A stretch of 64,000 bases of DNA from Cercophora sp. LCS_1 (lineage: Eukaryota; Ascomycota; Sordariomycetes; Sordariales; Lasiosphaeriaceae). Every line of letters begins with the position of its first letter. Position 1 is the first letter of the stretch. The stretch is taken from NCBI GenBank assembly GCA_036250225.1, contig JAPZLL010000008.1, forward strand, positions 434,001 through 498,000, in the 5' to 3' direction. Positions 60,098-64,000 of the stretch are shown piece after piece. The notes under the pieces are model-generated. The model was given only the letters and a program-made list of their open reading frames with translations, was not told the DNA's origin and did no database searches. A program made the position numbers and the translations under genes.

Positions 60098-63000
60098 CTA
60101 ACTACTCCCCAAAATCTTCTGATACGCATCCTCCACCTCCCCCGCCAGCTCCAGCAACGCCACAATAACAATCTGATGCGTCAAATTCGGCAACCGATCA
60201 CGATGCAACCCAATCCACTCTAGCGGCGGCGTCGCATCCCCCATATCCCTGAGCTGCGGCGTCTGAATCACCGGCGGCTCTAACGCCGTATACTCATACC
60301 TGCTCTGCGGAACCTTAACCTCAGCCGTGATCTTTCCCCCTTCCTTATCCCGTTCCTCCTCCGGCACGCCCGTGACCCGGATGGCCGTGACGGCCGGTAA
60401 CTCCCGTCCCCACGTCTGTGCAAGCGTCTTTGCGTGGTTAGCCCACATGCCGCGGATGTAGCTGATACGACTGTAATTCCACCCAACTTCGACTTTGCCC
60501 TCGAGTGAACTCTTGAAGATGTAGTCGATCATGCGGTTGTCCGGACGCTGCCATGTCTCCATGATTGCTTCGACGCGGGGGACCTTGAGGATTGTGCCGC
60601 CTCTGGAGCCGGTGGCGCTGGCAACCACGTCTTCGACGCTCAGCTCGCTGAGTGCCTTGGGTGCGCCGGCTGCTCGGACGCCGGCGAGGCCGATTCGCAG
60701 CTGGCCGAGGGTGAGGCCTAATGTGCTGTGGATGCGGTTATCCTGTAGGATCTTGGCTTCGAAACGAGCCTGTGCGTTGAGAGCTTCCATTTTGAAGACC
60801 TGGTGGTCAGAGAAAGTGCTCGGGAAGACACCCAGGTTCAAGGCTTGAAGTGTGACGATGACCTGGGTGTCCAGCGAGATGGGTGATTTGGACAGGTTCC
60901 CGTCGTCGGCTGTTGGTTTGGCGATGCTAAGCCTCTGGATGACCCCTGCGGACGCGGCGACCGGGTTGCGTTTCATAAATCGCTCGATTTCCTTGAGCGA
61001 GGACTCAAAGTTGGCCTTGCGCTCCTGGACGAGACGTTGGAAGGCCTGGTAGAGGGCTACGCCCTGCGCCGCGGAGCTGGTGGTGCCAAAGACCTGGACG
61101 GCTTCACCGTCAAAGAAGGCGACAAGACGATCGCGCTGTCCCTCGTGGCGGATGTTGTACATGAGAAACTCAAGCAAGGTGATGTCTGCTACGAGGAAGG
61201 CCTGGTAGTCGAACGCGGCCTTGACGCGGAATTGGCTGAAGCCGACAGAGGCCTGGATTCGGGGGGTTTCGTTGAGCGCCTGTTGGCGTTCGGGCCACTC
61301 AATCGAGGAGCGGAGCTTGAAGTCTTGGAGGGTAACGAAGCCGCTCATCCGGCCGGTGCTTTCGATGCCAATCAATTTGAAGCCGAGGCAGAGATCCTGC
61401 TCCCAGTCCGACGTTTTCTTGGACGAGATCCAAAACTCTTTAATAGCGAAACTTGCCTTTCCCAAGGCCTGCCCCAGGTCGACGTCGATCTTGAGCGCCG
61501 AGATAGCGATGCTCGCTGTCCAGGGGAAGGCAGCCGTGGCGGCAACTTGCTGGTACCGCTGGACGAGACGGCCTTGCGAAGTCTCTGTTGCAAGCTTGGG
61601 AGCCGCGGTTGCAGCTGCGCTCGCCATGTTCTGGGGCACCCAGATTTCCCGGAACAGCATAAAATCTTGGAGTTGTTTGGCATTAACCGAGATTTCCATT
61701 GGGCTCACCTTGAGAATCGCCGAGACACCGCTAATGCCGCTGACGTGTTTGCTGTTCATGAGCGAGATGACGATGGACTCAACCTTGAAGCTGCCTGTTG
61801 ACTCGCGCGAGTAGACGTGCTGGACTGAGGCCTGGAGGTTTGTAAAGGCGCCTGAGATGGCGAAGAAATTACCCTGGTCGTGGGAGCGAACCGTGTTTGC
61901 TGTGAAGTATACGTCCTCAAAGCTTGCCGTGGCCGCCACCCGCGCAATGGGCTGGCAGCTCAGCGAGAACTCTTGCTTGCGGATTCTCAAGCCCAGGTTC
62001 AGCTTCATGCGGCCAAGCACTTCCGTTGGGTCGGCGCTCAAGATGCTGTCCTCCTCGGGAAGCTTGATTTTGGCTACAGCATCCTGCGGCTTGAGCTTGG
62101 GACTGGCATCGCTGTCGCGGCTACTGACCATCTCCTTGACGCTGTTGCTCATATCAACAATCAGTGGCACGACCGACGGGTACAAGGTATTGCTTGACGC
62201 GTCAATCTTGATCTCTCCGTAGAGCGAGGGATCCTCTTTGCCATTGTCGCGAAATTCCACCTTAAGTGCCAGTCCAGGAGACTGGAGAGTCGTGCTGCTG
62301 GGCGTCTCTTCCTGCCCAAGTTGGCCCCGTTTTCCGGGCATCGGCATACCTGGCGTGTTTGCTCGAGCGGCCGATATCATGTCCTCGGCTACTTTCTTGC
62401 TCGACAAATGAACCACCGCTCCGGCAAAGTCGGCGTCAATGAGAAGCGATTCCAACCTTCTCGTCCCCAATATATTGCTGCGGCGGGCTCGCTGCACTGG
62501 CTCCGAGCTGGTCGTCGACGCCGTCCCCGCGATGACGGGGTTCCAATTCTGGGATGCTTGCTGCACGTTCTTGAGGGATAGGCTGATGGAGTCATTGAGA
62601 TTGGCGGCCGGGACGATGAAGCCCGAGGTAACGCGGAGGTCGAGTGATTTGCCCACAGCTTGGAAGGCCAGCCGACGTGCTTCGGAGGTCGAGACGTAGG
62701 CAACACTAAAGACGACTTCTGGTAGCAGAGCCGAGTTGGCGGAGCGGACTCTCCTGTCGTAACCCTGGGGCACCATCTGCACCTGAAGGTTCTCAATCGT
62801 TAGCCGGGCCGAATTTCTCGTCCGAGTACCAAACTCGATCCTCTGCAGGGAGATAACTAGATCCTCCCCTTTTCCTAACTGAGATGGTGGGTCTGGCCTA
62901 TTGACCAACCACGAGATCTGAATATCGCAAATCTCAAAGGTGTACGTAATGGTTGACAGGAAGGCGTCAATGATGTCTTCCTCCTCCTCCTGTTCGGAGT

Positions 63001-64000
63001 CATTGATTGCGATTCGTGGCTTGGACTGCCTGAGCTTCCTCAGGTACTCTAGCTCTCGAGATGTGTCGAGATCCTTGATCTTGTCACCCATATATCCAAG
63101 GACATCGACTACGGTAGACACCGTCTCAGGGGACAGGTTGACTTCGAACCCGTCACTTTTGACATCGAAGAACCTTCTGTCCTTCCCGTCCTCGCCAGCT
63201 CGGGAGGAAGCGGTGATGAGCGCACCAAAAGCCACATTTCCACATGATCGCATGGCGTCAGGCGTGCCCTTTCGGATATCAAAGGCAATGTGCCGCAGAT
63301 TGACATGGAATTCGGGATACAGCAGCGTTGGGCCGTGCTGCTCAACTCTGTTAGCGAGCCGAAGATGGATACTGTCAAGAGCAAACGATATGTGTGCCAG
63401 TGGCGCTTCTCGGGACTTGAGCGGGCTGTTTCCAAAAATCTCGAGGCCAGCAAATGTCAGGTTAACCTGGTAGGCTAGAAGCGTCTTTTCTTTTTGCTCT
63501 GGGGGCCGCTTGGTCACAGCTTGCCGTTCCCCAGACAGCTCTTTGATGTGCTCTTGAAGAACCTTGCCCTGCTGTTGTAGCTCATTGAGCGAGTTCGTGA
63601 TCTCGGGCCGGTTCAATGCCGAGAGGAGGCTGTAGACTGCGGACGCGTCAAGTTGTACCAATTCTAGCGAAGCAAAGACGCTAATGGAATGCTCGCCGCG
63701 ATCTATGTGGCTCTTCACCTGCCCGTTGGTTGGCGGTATCTGAAGCAGTGAAATGGTCCGGGCAACATCATTCACTCTAATCTGCATCTCATGCGAGTTC
63801 TCCTTGATGTCAAAGTCGAATATGATCTCCTTGCCAAAGTTGGCCGCCATGGCTGCTCTGGACACCGTGCCATGGACTGTGTAAGTCAGGTTCCGAAGCA
63901 GCGGCAGACTGACCGTGTACTCGTCCATGAACATGGCAACGTTGACCCTGAAGGCAGATAATCTGTCCGAAATCTTCTTCTTAGGGGCATCTGTTCGCGG
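60098..64000 (-). CDS. CSF1: Csf1-type bridge-like lipid transfer protein (5' partial)
   Basis: The last 1300 residues of a very large protein, open to the right edge of the window, so the N-terminal part is missing. It resembles Csf1 of yeast (BLTP1/KIAA1109 group, bridge-like lipid transfer). These proteins form long hydrophobic channels at ER-membrane contacts and are linked to lipid supply for GPI-anchor synthesis and cold growth. The visible part is an unbroken exon of mixed beta-strand-like segments, e.g. VSLPLLRNLTYTVHGTVSRA, FLSTITYTFEICDIQISWLV, ILKVSPMEISVNAKQLQDFM and WNYSRISYIRGMWANHAKTL. It has a coiled segment (LNELQQQGKVLQEHIKELSG) near the left of the visible protein. It ends EVEDAYQKILGSS. 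No intron is evident. The family call is by overall resemblance. Confidence 0.82.
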   Translation of the reverse strand, partial: PRTDAPKKKISDRLSAFRVNVAMFMDEYTVSLPLLRNLTYTVHGTVSRAAMAANFGKEIIFDFDIKENSHEMQIRVNDVARTISLLQIPPTNGQVKSHIDRGEHSISVFASLELVQLDASAVYSLLSALNRPEITNSLNELQQQGKVLQEHIKELSGERQAVTKRPPEQKEKTLLAYQVNLTFAGLEIFGNSPLKSREAPLAHISFALDSIHLRLANRVEQHGPTLLYPEFHVNLRHIAFDIRKGTPDAMRSCGNVAFGALITASSRAGEDGKDRRFFDVKSDGFEVNLSPETVSTVVDVLGYMGDKIKDLDTSRELEYLRKLRQSKPRIAINDSEQEEEEDIIDAFLSTITYTFEICDIQISWLVNRPDPPSQLGKGEDLVISLQRIEFGTRTRNSARLTIENLQVQMVPQGYDRRVRSANSALLPEVVFSVAYVSTSEARRLAFQAVGKSLDLRVTSGFIVPAANLNDSISLSLKNVQQASQNWNPVIAGTASTTSSEPVQRARRSNILGTRRLESLLIDADFAGAVVHLSSKKVAEDMISAARANTPGMPMPGKRGQLGQEETPSSTTLQSPGLALKVEFRDNGKEDPSLYGEIKIDASSNTLYPSVVPLIVDMSNSVKEMVSSRDSDASPKLKPQDAVAKIKLPEEDSILSADPTEVLGRMKLNLGLRIRKQEFSLSCQPIARVAATASFEDVYFTANTVRSHDQGNFFAISGAFTNLQASVQHVYSRESTGSFKVESIVISLMNSKHVSGISGVSAILKVSPMEISVNAKQLQDFMLFREIWVPQNMASAAATAAPKLATETSQGRLVQRYQQVAATAAFPWTASIAISALKIDVDLGQALGKASFAIKEFWISSKKTSDWEQDLCLGFKLIGIESTGRMSGFVTLQDFKLRSSIEWPERQQALNETPRIQASVGFSQFRVKAAFDYQAFLVADITLLEFLMYNIRHEGQRDRLVAFFDGEAVQVFGTTSSAAQGVALYQAFQRLVQERKANFESSLKEIERFMKRNPVAASAGVIQRLSIAKPTADDGNLSKSPISLDTQVIVTLQALNLGVFPSTFSDHQVFKMEALNAQARFEAKILQDNRIHSTLGLTLGQLRIGLAGVRAAGAPKALSELSVEDVVASATGSRGGTILKVPRVEAIMETWQRPDNRMIDYIFKSSLEGKVEVGWNYSRISYIRGMWANHAKTLAQTWGRELPAVTAIRVTGVPEEERDKEGGKITAEVKVPQSRYEYTALEPPVIQTPQLRDMGDATPPLEWIGLHRDRLPNLTHQIVIVALLELAGEVEDAYQKILGSS

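Noticed and set aside
1..64000. CRISPR arrays, insertion sequences, rRNA, retroelements
   Set aside because: No spaced direct-repeat array, terminal repeats, transposase/reverse transcriptase motifs or rRNA-like sequence were found in a manual read.

Overview
The window looks like nuclear DNA of a filamentous ascomycete (Pezizomycotina, most likely Sordariomycetes). Genes are single, lie on both strands and are interrupted by short introns, mostly 40-100 nt, with GT-AG ends and CTAAC/CTGAC-like branch sites. The repertoire is typical of such fungi: a fused CPSase-ATCase, an NLR with ankyrin repeats, a Zn(II)2Cys6 regulator, and GATOR1/folliculin-complex subunits. I rebuilt splice sites by hand so that reading frame and family motifs stayed continuous. 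No transcript data were available.

Layout. 1-5137 (+) is the 3' part of the pyrimidine gene (URA2/pyrABCN type). 6310-7546 (-) is a Pho80/Pcl-like cyclin. 9866-11553 (-) is the bystin ENP1. It shares a 338-bp divergent promoter with HGH1 (11892-13037, +). 13892-17943 (-) is an NLR with an alpha/beta-hydrolase, a NACHT and ankyrin repeats. 18700-24532 (-) is IML1, the DEPDC5 subunit of GATOR1/SEACIT. 25750-27434 (+) is a Zrc1/Cot1-like zinc transporter. 30512-34141 (+) is an LST4/FNIP-like protein. 36554-37989 (+) is a secreted lactonase-type beta-propeller. 45256-47563 (+) is a Zn(II)2Cys6 factor. 52473-55615 (+) is an RBR ubiquitin ligase with an RS-like tail. 56716-58510 (-) is a VCX1-type Ca2+/H+ exchanger. 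60098 to the right edge (-) is the C-terminal part of CSF1.

Several products converge on the vacuole and TORC1 signalling. IML1 and LST4 belong to the two Rag-GTPase GAP complexes that act in opposite directions. The zinc and calcium exchangers are of vacuolar type. CPSase-ATCase, ENP1 and HGH1 serve growth (nucleotides, ribosome assembly, eEF2 folding). This is a thematic observation and does not show an operon or cluster.

About half of the window carries no gene I can support. The longest gaps are 37990-45255 and 47564-52472, on either side of the Zn(II)2Cys6 gene. I saw no tRNA, rRNA, CRISPR array or transposon. The clearest non-coding structures are an 11-copy GGGGAAC array at 13512-13588, which could form G-quadruplexes, and two palindromic elements in the ENP1/HGH1 promoter. 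I did not find an obviously unprecedented system. The best candidates for follow-up are the NLR's N-terminal hydrolase with its inserted segment, the frame-neutral intron inside the RBR catalytic domain, and the quadruplex array.
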